Part shown: one piece after another, positions 24,027 to 32,346 of the stretch
Layout of the letters: each line of letters opens with the position of its first letter
Position numbering within the stretch: the first letter of the stretch is position 1
DNA from: Ruminococcus gauvreauii
GTDB lineage: Bacteria > Bacillota > Clostridia > Lachnospirales > Lachnospiraceae
DNA length: 64,000 bases
Assembly: GCF_025151995.1 (NCBI RefSeq)
Contig: NZ_CP102290.1
Coordinates: forward strand, 310,001-374,000
Direction of reading: 5' to 3'
Program-made: the position numbers and the translations under genes
Notes under the pieces: model-generated
The model's database searches: none
Told to the model about the DNA's origin: nothing
The model's input: the letters and a program-made list of their open reading frames with translations, nothing else

Positions 24027-24876
24027 CATCTGCTCCATCGGGATACTCCAGTGTAATACGACCGATTTTTCCGTTCCGGAACTCTTCCAGTACGATTCTG
24101 GCCGCTTTCTCATAGTCGAGCTCATGGCCCTTTAAAAGACACTGCCGCTTGACTGCGATCCGCTCCAGCATCTTTACAGTATCCTCTGTTTCTTCAATCT
24201 CGTAACGATTTGCCAGAACACCTTCATAATGTCCGTGCAGCATTTTCAAAAGTTCCAGTGAAAGTTCTTCCGCATTGACCACTTCATCCTTGATGGAACC
24301 GATCATCGCAAGCTTAACGCCGACACTCTGATCCTCAAATTTCGGCCAGAGAATTCCAGGCGTATCGAGAAGCTCCACACTCTTATTCAGGCGTATCCAC
24401 TGTTTTCCCTTGGTGACTCCGGGCTTGTTGCCGGTTTTCGCACAGGCTTTTCCCGCAAACGAGTTGATGAATGTGGATTTCCCGACATTCGGAATCCCCA
24501 CCACCATGGCACGGATCGGACGGTTTTTAATTCCTCTTCTCCTGTCCCGTTCAATCTTTTCCCTGCATGCCTCCTGGATCACCCCATTGATAGACTTAAG
24601 ACCCCCACCGCTTCTGGAGTTCACTTTTACGGCATAATAACCTTTATTCTTAAAATATTGCGACCATTGTTCATTATAACGCTCATCTGCCAGATCGGAC
24701 TTGTTCAAAAGTATCAGACGCGCTTTATTTTTCCCGAGCTCATCAATGTCCGGATTTCGGCTCGAAAGCGGGATTCGGGCATCTACCAGCTCTATGATCA
24801 GGTCAATCAGTTTGATATCTTCCTGCATCATACGCTTTGCCTTGGTCATATGCCCCGGATACCACTGTAAATTCAT
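24010..24876 (-). CDS. rbgA: Ribosome biogenesis GTPase RbgA (YlqF)
   Basis: GTPase of 288 aa for late 50S assembly (L16 recruitment in Bacillus). The motif order is circularly permuted, as in the YlqF family: LLNKSDLAD comes first, then the P-loop GIPNVGKST, then DTPGILWPKF. The N-terminal QWYPGHMTKA is diagnostic. The length is typical. It lies between lepB and rnhB, the same order as around rplS in other Firmicutes. Confidence 0.97.
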   Translation of the reverse strand: MNLQWYPGHMTKAKRMMQEDIKLIDLIIELVDARIPLSSRNPDIDELGKNKARLILLNKSDLADERYNEQWSQYFKNKGYYAVKVNSRSGGGLKSINGVIQEACREKIERDRRRGIKNRPIRAMVVGIPNVGKSTFINSFAGKACAKTGNKPGVTKGKQWIRLNKSVELLDTPGILWPKFEDQSVGVKLAMIGSIKDEVVNAEELSLELLKMLHGHYEGVLANRYEIEETEDTVKMLERIAVKRQCLLKGHELDYEKAARIVLEEFRNGKIGRITLEYPDGADDENDQ

Positions 24877-24891
24877 ATCACTACCTCTATT

Positions 24892-25458
24892 CTATACAAA
24901 ACCCAGCTTGCTCATCGGTGATATCACAAACCAGAGTTCTCCAATAATATTTTCCCGTTTTACATTCCCCATATCTGCAAACCTGCTGTCCACGCTGCTG
25001 TTTCTGTTATCTCCAAGTACAAAATACTCATCGCTGGCAAGCTTGATGCCCTCTTCTGCCAGCCCCGGATTCGTGATCGCAGGAAGATTTCTCTGTTCTA
25101 CGTATGTCTCGCCGTTGATCAGAATCGTCCCGTCATTAATCTGGATCGTATCTCCCGGAACGCCGATCACTCTCTTAATATGGGTACTCGCCTTTACATC
25201 GCTGCTCGTGCGAAAGGCAATCACATCTCCTCTTTTCGGCGCACTCACTCTGTAAACAGCTTTGTTTACAAGAAACTTATCTCCTGCCGAAAAAGTCGGA
25301 TCCATGGAACCTTCCTGCATTGCAACCGTCTGACAAAACATCATGGACAGCACTGCTGCCAGACCGATCGTCAGCACAATCTCAAGAATCCAGACCAGAA
25401 CTCTTTTTAATTTTGTCTGCGCAAAATAATCTCTTACGTACCTTAAGTTGACTTCCAT
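24892..25458 (-). CDS. lepB: Signal peptidase I
   Basis: Membrane protease of 188 aa cleaving Sec signal peptides. Seen: one N-terminal transmembrane segment (about residues 20-42), catalytic Ser in QEGSMDPTF, general-base Lys in HIKRVIGVPGD, and box E GDNRNSSVDSR. The start at ATG 25458 has GAGG about 10 bases upstream. It follows rplS after a hairpin. Confidence 0.95.
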   Translation of the reverse strand: MEVNLRYVRDYFAQTKLKRVLVWILEIVLTIGLAAVLSMMFCQTVAMQEGSMDPTFSAGDKFLVNKAVYRVSAPKRGDVIAFRTSSDVKASTHIKRVIGVPGDTIQINDGTILINGETYVEQRNLPAITNPGLAEEGIKLASDEYFVLGDNRNSSVDSRFADMGNVKRENIIGELWFVISPMSKLGFV

Positions 25459-25482
25459 TAAATCTTTTCCTCTTGTATGCGG

Positions 25483-25518
25483 AAACAGGGACAAACTACA
25501 ACTGTAATTGTCCCTGTC
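25483..25518 (-). terminator. Hairpin/attenuator between rplS and lepB
   Basis: ACAGGGACAA / TTGTCCCTGT arms with a short T-run on the minus strand. It would partly end the rplS message. Confidence 0.65.
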
Positions 25519-25527
25519 TTACTTCCA

Positions 25528-25875
25528 TTATTTTACTAATTCTTTTACCTTTGCAGCTTTACCGATACGTCCTCTCAAGTAATACAGTTTTGCACGTCTT
25601 ACCTTCCCGCGTCTTACGACCTCGATTTTTTCAACGTTCGGTGAGTGCAGCGGCCATGTCTTTTCAACGCCGATTCCGTTGGAATTTTTTCTAACCGTAA
25701 AAGTCTCACGGCTGCTTCCGCCCTGACGTTTCAACACAACACCTTCGAAAATCTGAATTCTCTCACGGTTTCCCTCTTTGATCTTGCCGTGCACTCTCAC
25801 GGTATCGCCTACGTGGAATTCCGGAACTTCGGATTTCATCTGTGCCGCTTCAATGTTCTTGATAATGTCATTCAT
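25528..25875 (-). CDS. rplS: Ribosomal protein L19
   Basis: Protein of 115 aa of the 50S subunit at the 30S interface. Seen: full L19 pattern including FHVGDTVRVHGKIKEGNR, QIFEGVVLKRQGG and the basic tail VRRAKLYYLRG. It is usually directly downstream of trmD; here it is 2.8 kb away, separated by two unrelated genes, and has its own promoter. Confidence 0.99.
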   Translation of the reverse strand: MNDIIKNIEAAQMKSEVPEFHVGDTVRVHGKIKEGNRERIQIFEGVVLKRQGGSSRETFTVRKNSNGIGVEKTWPLHSPNVEKIEVVRRGKVRRAKLYYLRGRIGKAAKVKELVK

Positions 25876-25958
25876 GATATTTCTTCTCCTTTGATTCTCT
25901 GGATGTTCTTAATACGTTTCGTAACAGAGGACCATCTCGTTTTCTCACAACGAATTAG

Positions 25959-25987
25959 ATTATACTATAGAATCATAATTTATGCAA
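25959..25987 (-). promoter_or_regulatory. Separate promoter of rplS
   Basis: TTGCAT, 17 bp, TATAAT on the minus strand between the surface-protein stop and rplS. The roughly 75-base leader has small stems (CTCTG/CAGAG and CGTT/AACG) and might be an L19-type ribosomal leader; that part is weak. Confidence 0.75.
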
Positions 25988-26013
25988 GTGTTTTTCTCCT
26001 GCACCCCTTCGTT

Positions 26014-27939
26014 TTAGCGGTTCTTTCTCCTGCGGACGGTCATCACAACTGCCGCTGTTCCCGCAAGCAGGCATACCGCAGCCATGGTGCCAATCGGAGT
26101 CTCGTCCGCCGTTCTGGCGTTCTTTGCCCTGGTACTGCTTGTCTTGGTTGGCTTGGCTGTCCTGCGTGTCGGCGTCCCGCCCGGAGATTTGGATGTCACT
26201 TTGAAAGAAGTACTTTTTACATCAATTTCGTCTGCAACGTCTTTCCATTCCCCACCATCTCCTGCATCGGCATCGTATACCTGTTTTTGGAATGTGACCT
26301 TCATTGTATACTTTCCTGCAGACTTTACTTTATAAGAACCAGTCGCAGACGTTTTGTTAGTTTTTAATTTTACAGCATCAGAACTTCCAACCTGATATTC
26401 CACAGGAATATAACGCTCATTGCCGTGAATTTCTTCATTAGCAGAACCAGCACCGATCGCATTGAATGTAACGGTTGCATTTTTCGCATAGGTTGATTTT
26501 ATCCCTGTGATTTTGTTGTCATCAGCCGAAGCTGTCTTCACTGCACCCGTTGGATACACAGACGCTACGACGATCTCATCATCCTGGAATTTCATAACGG
26601 AAGATTTTCCATCAAACCCTTCAATCGTTACGCCTGTTCTCCATCCCACGTCCAAAGTAGTTTGATCAAACTGATAACCCGCTTTTGCTCTCAGGGTAAT
26701 ATATGGATAATAGCTCATATTTGGCTGAAAACGTTCTGTCGACATTGGCTGCAGAGTCTTGGATTCCCCTACTTTTTCCATCCATTCCATTCTGACAAAT
26801 TCATAATTTGCATCTTTTGGAACATTAGCTTTTGATATCGGCTTTTCACCACTCACTGCCGCAGTTACTCCTTTTACCGTAACAGCCCTTATTTTTTCAA
26901 TAGTAAAATTAAAGCTCACAACTCCACTGTTTGTGTCACTAAAATAAGCAATTGCTTTTAACTGCATCGTTTCCGTAAGTGGAATCTTCTCGTTATTATA
27001 TTTTTTACCGACGCCCTTATCACGGTCAGGATCGCTTCCATCTGTCGTATAATAAACCTCTGCTCCTGCAGTCCCGCATAAGAGCGTTGTCTCCTGATCT
27101 TCATGGTATGTACCTTCAGCCAAAAATGTAGTCGGTTTCTCTACCACCAGATTAGGATCAATTGTATAGGTTGCTTCCAGCATCTCGCTCTTCACGTCTC
27201 CGCCAAAAGCAATCGCCTTCAGCGTTGTCGTGTTATCTATGTCGATTTCCGTGCCTTCAGTGTACAACACGCTGTCTGGAGATTTAGGATCGGGAATACT
27301 GTTATCCACCGTATAATATATTTTTACATTTTTCGTCTCGCATGATAACGTGACTTTTTTCGGATTCTTATATGTATCTGGTTCCACCGACGCTGCTGGC
27401 TTTGCAATTACATAATTCGGGTCGATTGTATATTCAAATATCGCAACTTCGCTTTTATTCCCCTGATCGTAAGCAACCGCCTTGACCGTAGTCGTTGCCG
27501 CAACAGTTGGATTCACTGTAGTGTTTGCGGTCACTTTAAACTCTGCGTCATATTTCTTAGCGGAAGTATTCGCAGGGTCATTGCTTGGCTCACTACCATC
27601 TGTTGTATAATAAATCTCTGTATTCGGCGTGCTGCATTCAAGTTTTATCGTCTGCTCATTTTTATATGTTGCTGATTCGGGCGTAGCTGTCGGTGCATTA
27701 ACCGCCGTTGCCTGATTGTTCTTAGCGGCAGGCACTGTGTTGGATTTATCCTCCATGTTTTTCTTCTCTGCCTTGTCCAGATCCCCGGCATCAGCATTTT
27801 CTTTTGATGTTTCTTGAACCTCATCCGACTTTTCCGCCGCATTCTCCTGTGACGCTGCCACCGGTACCAATGCCAGATTCGTGATCAGCACCGCCGTAAT
27901 CAGCATATACGACATAATTTTTTTCATCATTTTTTTCAT
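26014..27939 (-). CDS. Secreted, probably wall-anchored repeat protein (chitobiase C-terminal-like domains)
   Basis: Protein of 641 aa. Order: signal peptide (about 1-30); an acidic, low-complexity Glu/Lys/Ala region (30-80); three tandem Ig-like repeats of the chitobiase/beta-hexosaminidase C-terminal type (about 85-370), each with IYYTxDxSxPxxD and a TTxLKAIA strand and ending in YTIDPN; two less clear beta-rich domains; a Thr/Pro/Arg linker; and a C-terminal TADETP motif, hydrophobic segment and RRRKNR tail, a sorting-signal layout with a non-standard motif. The start at ATG 27939 has GGGGAGG 9 bases upstream. The ligand is unknown. It has its own promoter and a LytTR gene just upstream. 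Confidence 0.82.
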   Translation of the reverse strand: MKKMMKKIMSYMLITAVLITNLALVPVAASQENAAEKSDEVQETSKENADAGDLDKAEKKNMEDKSNTVPAAKNNQATAVNAPTATPESATYKNEQTIKLECSTPNTEIYYTTDGSEPSNDPANTSAKKYDAEFKVTANTTVNPTVAATTTVKAVAYDQGNKSEVAIFEYTIDPNYVIAKPAASVEPDTYKNPKKVTLSCETKNVKIYYTVDNSIPDPKSPDSVLYTEGTEIDIDNTTTLKAIAFGGDVKSEMLEATYTIDPNLVVEKPTTFLAEGTYHEDQETTLLCGTAGAEVYYTTDGSDPDRDKGVGKKYNNEKIPLTETMQLKAIAYFSDTNSGVVSFNFTIEKIRAVTVKGVTAAVSGEKPISKANVPKDANYEFVRMEWMEKVGESKTLQPMSTERFQPNMSYYPYITLRAKAGYQFDQTTLDVGWRTGVTIEGFDGKSSVMKFQDDEIVVASVYPTGAVKTASADDNKITGIKSTYAKNATVTFNAIGAGSANEEIHGNERYIPVEYQVGSSDAVKLKTNKTSATGSYKVKSAGKYTMKVTFQKQVYDADAGDGGEWKDVADEIDVKSTSFKVTSKSPGGTPTRRTAKPTKTSSTRAKNARTADETPIGTMAAVCLLAGTAAVVMTVRRRKNR

Positions 27940-27990
27940 CGTTCTTGACCTCCCCAGATGCTTGTTTTTCAATCGCAACTCGCTTTTTTC

Positions 27991-28019
27991 ATTATATCAT
28001 CCCAACAGTCCCGCGTAAA
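27991..28019 (-). promoter_or_regulatory. Promoter of the surface repeat protein
   Basis: TTTACG, 17 bp, TATAAT on the minus strand in the gap after the LytTR gene. Confidence 0.75.
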
Positions 28020-28089
28020 GTGATATATACAAACTGGCATACCACTTTTAGACATCACAGCGCAGTTCAGGAGGCACAGTCATCATTCG

Positions 28090-28458
28090 TTATAATGTCT
28101 GCGCCTCCACCCATTCCATAAATGTAATTCTCGTGGCTTTTGCAAATCCCCGGCTGATACCGATTCTCGTACCATTTCTGAGAATAAACGTGTTTTTCTG
28201 TTTTTCCCTGATTGCCGGCAGATAGACAATGTAACTGTTGTGGCATCTGATAAAATCCATACCGGACACCTTTTTATAAATATCGTCCAGTTTATCCCAA
28301 ATCTCATACTCTCCCCAGACCGTATGTATGATCGTCACTCGTTTTACTCGCTCAAAATAGTAAATATCCCCGGGCATCAATACGACTTCGCCTTTGCCAA
28401 TCAAAGAGAAATACAGTTTGTTATGTTTCTTCTTTTTTTCATCCTCTATCACTCTCAT
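28090..28458 (-). CDS. Stand-alone LytTR-domain transcription regulator
   Basis: Protein of 122 aa made almost wholly of a LytTR DNA-binding domain: GDIYYFERVKRVTIIHT, FIRCHNSYIVYLPAI and RIGISRGFAKA are its family segments. There is no receiver domain and no membrane segment. Stand-alone LytTR proteins often control their own operon or a neighbouring surface gene; the large secreted protein 150 bp downstream is the obvious candidate target (inference). It has its own extended -10 promoter and lies downstream of the trmD terminator. Confidence 0.88.
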   Translation of the reverse strand: MRVIEDEKKKKHNKLYFSLIGKGEVVLMPGDIYYFERVKRVTIIHTVWGEYEIWDKLDDIYKKVSGMDFIRCHNSYIVYLPAIREKQKNTFILRNGTRIGISRGFAKATRITFMEWVEAQTL

Positions 28459-28486
28459 CGGTCTCCTTCATCATTCATTTTACACC

Positions 28487-28495
28487 AAATTATAA
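28487..28495 (-). promoter_or_regulatory. Extended -10 promoter of the LytTR gene
   Basis: TGTTATAAT on the minus strand about 30 bases upstream of the start, with no good -35. An activator may be needed. The rest of the gap to 28580 is AT-rich with nothing recognisable. Confidence 0.6.
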
Positions 28496-28582
28496 CAAAT
28501 ATTTCTATTTGATTGCCCGTTCGCGCAAAAACAACATCCCATTTGTAATATTTTGCACCCCCCGTACCTAAAAAACGATATA

Positions 28583-28619
28583 CAAAAAAACCTTCCGGAA
28601 CATATCATTCCGAAAGGTT
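28583..28619 (-). terminator. Terminator of the ylxM...trmD operon
   Basis: AACCTT-CGGAA / TTCCG-AAGGTT stem followed by seven T on the minus strand, 21 bp after trmD. It cuts rplS off from its usual operon. Confidence 0.92.
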
Positions 28620-28639
28620 ATCATATTGAGTATTAATTG

Positions 28640-29329
28640 TCATTCCTCACCGTTCTCCAGCAGATCGGGACGGCGCTCCCTTGTCCGTTTCAGTGACTGC
28701 TCCTGCCGCCACTTTTCGATGTTGGCGTGATGTCCGGACAGCAGCACTTCCGGTACTTCTTTACCGCGCCACACCGCCGGTCGGGAATACTGCGGATATT
28801 CCAGCAGATTATCCGAAAATGATTCCGTCATCGCCGACTCCTCATTGCTCAGAACCCCCGGAACCAGCCTGGAGATTGTATCGATCATCACCATGGCGGG
28901 AAGCTCTCCTCCTGTCAGCACATAATCCCCGATGGATACATAGTCCGTCACGATTTCCTCCAGCACACGTTCATCGATTCCTTCGTAGTGTCCGCACAGG
29001 AACACGAGATCTTCTTCCTGTGCCAGCTCCTGTGCCATTTTCTGGTTGAAAACACCGCCCTGGGGCGTCAGGTAAATGACACGCGGCGCATATCCGATCT
29101 TCTCTTTCACCGCCTGATACGAAGCATATACAGGCTCCGCCTGCATCACCATACCAGCACCTCCGCCGTATGGATAATCGTCCACTTTCATGTGCTTGTT
29201 ACCGGCATAATCACGGATATTCACACAGGATAGACTGAGCAGTCCCTGTTCCATGGCCCTTCCGATGATGCTGGTGTGAAGCCCCTGCTCCACCATCTCC
29301 GGAAAAAGCGTCAGTACATGATAGTTCAT
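28640..29329 (-). CDS. trmD: tRNA (guanine37-N1)-methyltransferase
   Basis: Protein of 229 aa adding m1G37 to tRNAs from SAM, preventing frameshifts. Seen: the knotted SPOUT fold segments YLTPQGGVF, LVFLCGHYEGIDERV and DYVLTGGELPAM. It is slightly shorter than the usual 240-250, but all motifs are present. It follows rimM by 9 bp. Confidence 0.98.
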   Translation of the reverse strand: MNYHVLTLFPEMVEQGLHTSIIGRAMEQGLLSLSCVNIRDYAGNKHMKVDDYPYGGGAGMVMQAEPVYASYQAVKEKIGYAPRVIYLTPQGGVFNQKMAQELAQEEDLVFLCGHYEGIDERVLEEIVTDYVSIGDYVLTGGELPAMVMIDTISRLVPGVLSNEESAMTESFSDNLLEYPQYSRPAVWRGKEVPEVLLSGHHANIEKWRQEQSLKRTRERRPDLLENGEE

Positions 29330-29338
29330 CAGCGCCTC

Positions 29339-29845
29339 CTAAATCAGCCCATCCATCAGATGGATCTTCATATTGTGTTCTTCCACATCCACTTCCAGGA
29401 TACACTGCCGGATCGCCGGTACCAGAACTTCGCCGTGGTCCGGGGAATCTATGACATACACATCATTTGCCCCTGTCTGAAGCACATCTTTGATTACTCC
29501 GAATGCGCTGCCGTCCTCCGTACTGACATTCATCCCTATCAGGTCAGCGATAAAATACTCGTTTTTCTTTAATTTCACAGCATGCTCTCTGGTTACAAAC
29601 AATGGTTTCTGACGGTAGATCTCCACGTCTTCGATGCGGTCCAGCCCCTCGAATTTCAGGATAACGAACTGCTTGAAGAATTTCACTCCCTGTATCTTCA
29701 TGACCTTCTGCTCTTTCCCGGTATCCAGAATCACTTCTTTTAATGTTTTAAACCGCGCCGCGTCATCCGTCGTCGGAAACACCTTGACCTCACCGCGCAG
29801 ACCATGTGTGGAAGTAATGACACCCACCTGCAGCATATTTTCCAT
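29339..29845 (-). CDS. rimM: Ribosome maturation factor RimM
   Basis: Protein of 168 aa acting on the 30S head with S19. Seen: N-terminal barrel with GVITSTHGLRGEVKVFP and C-terminal PRC domain (DLIGMNVSTEDGSAFG, then HGEVLVPAI). The length is typical. It is followed by trmD and preceded by a terminator-like hairpin after khpA. Confidence 0.97.
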   Translation of the reverse strand: MENMLQVGVITSTHGLRGEVKVFPTTDDAARFKTLKEVILDTGKEQKVMKIQGVKFFKQFVILKFEGLDRIEDVEIYRQKPLFVTREHAVKLKKNEYFIADLIGMNVSTEDGSAFGVIKDVLQTGANDVYVIDSPDHGEVLVPAIRQCILEVDVEEHNMKIHLMDGLI

Positions 29846-29896
29846 ATCTCAAACTCCATTCTATCGATAGTAACGTTCACGCACCGCCATGAGCGT

Positions 29897-29948
29897 CAAA
29901 AAGAAACGCAGCGGCCGGCTCCGTTTATCTCGAAACCTGTCCGCTGCG
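29897..29948 (-). terminator. Terminator-like hairpin between khpA and rimM
   Basis: CGCAGCGG / CCGCTGCG with a T-rich run on the minus strand. It probably lets only part of the transcript continue into rimM-trmD. Confidence 0.75.
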
Positions 29949-29959
29949 CCGTACGTGCA

Positions 29960-30187
29960 TTACATGATATCTACGATCACTTTTTTGTCACATTTAGAAG
30001 AAGCTGATTTTACGACGGTACGGATCGCTTTTGCGATACGTCCCTGACGTCCGATCACTTTTCCCATATCGGAAGGAGCCACTTTTAGCTCTACTACGAT
30101 GGTACGCTCTTCTTCTCTCTCTGTCACTGCAACTTCCTCAGGATGTTCCACCAGAGCCTTTGCAATCACTTCCACTAATTCTTTCAT
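29960..30187 (-). CDS. khpA: KH-domain RNA-binding protein KhpA
   Basis: Protein of 75 aa, a single type-II KH domain with the GxxG loop in GKVIGRQGRIAKAIR. It forms a complex with KhpB in Firmicutes and affects cell elongation and small-RNA binding. The start at ATG 30187 has GGAGG 6 bases upstream; the longer frame does not. It sits in its conserved place between rpsP and rimM. Confidence 0.95.
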   Translation of the reverse strand: MKELVEVIAKALVEHPEEVAVTEREEERTIVVELKVAPSDMGKVIGRQGRIAKAIRTVVKSASSKCDKKVIVDIM

Positions 30188-30239
30188 CACATACCTCCAT
30201 TCCCGCATGAGTGCAGGAAGCAGCGTAGCAAAAAGCGTC

Positions 30240-30485
30240 TTATTTTTCGATTCCAGCTAATTTGAAGAGTTTTCCAACTACTTCTGTCGGCTGAGCACCG
30301 TTTGCCAGCCATTTTTTAGCTGCTTCTTCATCGATTTTGTATACGCTCGGATCGCGAGTCGGATCATATGTGCCGATTTCTTCGATGAATCTTCCATCTC
30401 TCGGGGATCTGGAATCAGCTACGACGATTCTATAGAAAGGAGCTTTTTTCTGTCCCATTCTTCTTAATCTGATTTTTACTGCCAT
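30240..30485 (-). CDS. rpsP: Ribosomal protein S16
   Basis: Protein of 81 aa of the 30S subunit. Seen: VKIRLRRMGQKKAPFYRIVV and the YDPTRDPSVYKID segment. GGAGG lies before the ATG. It is 37 bp downstream of ffh. Confidence 0.99.
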   Translation of the reverse strand: MAVKIRLRRMGQKKAPFYRIVVADSRSPRDGRFIEEIGTYDPTRDPSVYKIDEEAAKKWLANGAQPTEVVGKLFKLAGIEK

Positions 30486-30522
30486 TTGATTTCACCTCCT
30501 CATAATGAAATACATTTATATG

Positions 30523-31869
30523 TTAAAAAGGAAGTTTGAAGCCTCCTCTTTTACCACCTTTACCGCCCATCATCCCGGGCATCTGCTTCATCATCTTGCG
30601 CGCCTGTTCGAACTGTTTGACCAGACGGTTCACCTCACTGATGTCCACTCCGGCTCCTCTGGCGATCCTCTGTTTTCTGGATACATTCAGAATATCCGGA
30701 TTCGAGCGCTCCTTTGGCGTCATAGAAAGAATCATTGCCTCTTTTCTGGCCATATCTTTCTCGTCGACCATTCCCTCCAGGTCTTTCATCTTGCCGCCGA
30801 TACCCGGCATCATGGAGAGTACACTGGAAAGTCCGCCCATGTTTTTCATCTGATTCATACTTTCAAGATAATCATCGAATCCAAACTGTGCTTTTTTCAG
30901 CTTCTGTTCCATTTCCCTGGCTTTTTCTTCGTCGATGCTCTCCTGTGCCTTCTCGATGAGGCTCATCACATCTCCCATACCAAGGATTCTGGATGCCATA
31001 CGGTCCGGATAAAACTGTTCCAGATCCGAAAGCTTTTCTCCCATACCGACATACAGAATCGGTTTTCCGCAGACCGCTTTAATCGAAAGCGCCGCTCCGC
31101 CCCGTGTATCGCCATCCATCTTCGTCAGGATAACTCCGTCGATACCAATTTTATCATTGAACATCTGCGCAACATTGACCGCATCCTGTCCTGTCATGGC
31201 GTCAACTACCAGCACTGTGGCATCTATCTCCACTGCACCTTTGATCTCTGCCAGTTCCGCCATCATATCCTCGTCTATGTGAAGCCTTCCCGCCGTGTCC
31301 AGCAGCACAACGTTATGCCCGTTGTTTTTCGCATGCTCCATCGCAGCCTTTGCGATATTGACCGGCTTTTGCTTATCTCCCATCGAGAACACTTCCACGC
31401 CCTGCTTTTCACCGTTCATTTCCAGCTGTTTGATAGCAGCCGGGCGGTATACATCACACGCCACCAGCAGCGGGCGTTTCCCTTTTGACTTCAGCTTTCC
31501 GGCAAGTTTTGCCACCGTCGTCGTCTTACCTGCACCCTGAAGGCCGGCCATCATAAAGACTGTAACCGCATTTCCCTGCTTCATCGAAAGCTCCGTGGTC
31601 TCGCTGCCCATCAGTGTAATCAGCTCTTCATTTACGATTTTTATCACCATCTGTCCCGGATTCAGACCGTTCATGACATCCTGTCCGACTGCCCGCTCCT
31701 GCACAGACTTAATAAACTGTTTTACCACTTTAAAACTGACATCTGCTTCGAGCAGCGCCATCTTGACTTCTTTCAGGGCAGTCTTCACATCTTCTTCTGT
31801 AAGCTTTCCCTTACTTCTCAGCTTTTTAAATACATTCTGCAGTTTTTCTGATAAACTCTCAAATGCCAT
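30523..31869 (-). CDS. ffh: Signal recognition particle protein Ffh
   Basis: Protein of 448 aa that binds signal peptides and 4.5S RNA and delivers ribosomes to FtsY (also here, at 37659). Seen: N domain, G domain with GLQGAGKTTTVAKLA, DTAGRLHIDED and TKMDGDTRGG, and the Met-rich M domain with MKQMPGMMGG at the end. It follows ylxM by 3 bp. Confidence 0.98.
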   Translation of the reverse strand: MAFESLSEKLQNVFKKLRSKGKLTEEDVKTALKEVKMALLEADVSFKVVKQFIKSVQERAVGQDVMNGLNPGQMVIKIVNEELITLMGSETTELSMKQGNAVTVFMMAGLQGAGKTTTVAKLAGKLKSKGKRPLLVACDVYRPAAIKQLEMNGEKQGVEVFSMGDKQKPVNIAKAAMEHAKNNGHNVVLLDTAGRLHIDEDMMAELAEIKGAVEIDATVLVVDAMTGQDAVNVAQMFNDKIGIDGVILTKMDGDTRGGAALSIKAVCGKPILYVGMGEKLSDLEQFYPDRMASRILGMGDVMSLIEKAQESIDEEKAREMEQKLKKAQFGFDDYLESMNQMKNMGGLSSVLSMMPGIGGKMKDLEGMVDEKDMARKEAMILSMTPKERSNPDILNVSRKQRIARGAGVDISEVNRLVKQFEQARKMMKQMPGMMGGKGGKRGGFKLPF

Positions 31870-31872
31870 GAA

Positions 31873-32217
31873 TTATAATTCCTCCAGAATACCTACCGAT
31901 ATCTCTTCAATCTGCCTCATCAGAGACTCTTTCGTCTCACCCTCACAGTTTTTGGTCAACGCGTGAATCCGATTCACTTTATCCCTGATACTCAGAAACT
32001 TCTGTACCAGATGAAGTTTTTCCTCATACTCTGCGAGAATCCTGCTGCAGCGTTTGATCATATCATGCACGCCCTGACGGCTGATGCCCAGGTCCTGTGC
32101 GACTTCACTGAGTGAATAGTCATTTAATGCGACTGCTTCATAGATCTGTCTCTGGTGATCCGTCAGCAATTCACCGTAAAAGTCATATAATAATGCCTGT
32201 TCTACTATCTTTTCCAT
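31873..32217 (-). CDS. ylxM: YlxM-family helix-turn-helix protein
   Basis: Protein of 114 aa (UPF0122), a sigma-70 region 4-like HTH (DYSLSEVAQDLGISRQGVHD). In streptococci YlxM binds SRP components and tunes their activity; its DNA role is unproven. It is the first gene of the ylxM-ffh-rpsP-khpA-rimM-trmD operon, as in most Firmicutes. Confidence 0.95.
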   Translation of the reverse strand: MEKIVEQALLYDFYGELLTDHQRQIYEAVALNDYSLSEVAQDLGISRQGVHDMIKRCSRILAEYEEKLHLVQKFLSIRDKVNRIHALTKNCEGETKESLMRQIEEISVGILEEL

Positions 32218-32233
32218 TCAAATCACCTTTGCA

Positions 32234-32262
32234 ATCATACAATAGAAAAGCCGCGCTGTCAA
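32234..32262 (-). promoter_or_regulatory. Promoter of the ylxM-ffh operon
   Basis: TTGACA, 17 bp, TATGAT on the minus strand, 17 bases before the ylxM start. The rest of the gap up to 32346 shows no clear terminator for the lar genes. Confidence 0.85.
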
Positions 32263-32346
32263 GTACTTTTTCTTGACATCACAGCTTTTTTGTAACAATT
32301 AAGACGCCGGGAAAATTTATGCTGAAACGAGCGTTAAGCTTGCTTA

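Noticed and set aside
28021..28080. VirR/LytTR box-like CCAGTT upstream of the surface gene
   Set aside because: Only one half-site is seen; a second copy at about 21-22 bp is missing, so it is not listed as an operator.
30505..31488. 327-codon plus-strand frame over ffh
   Set aside because: Antisense shadow of ffh.
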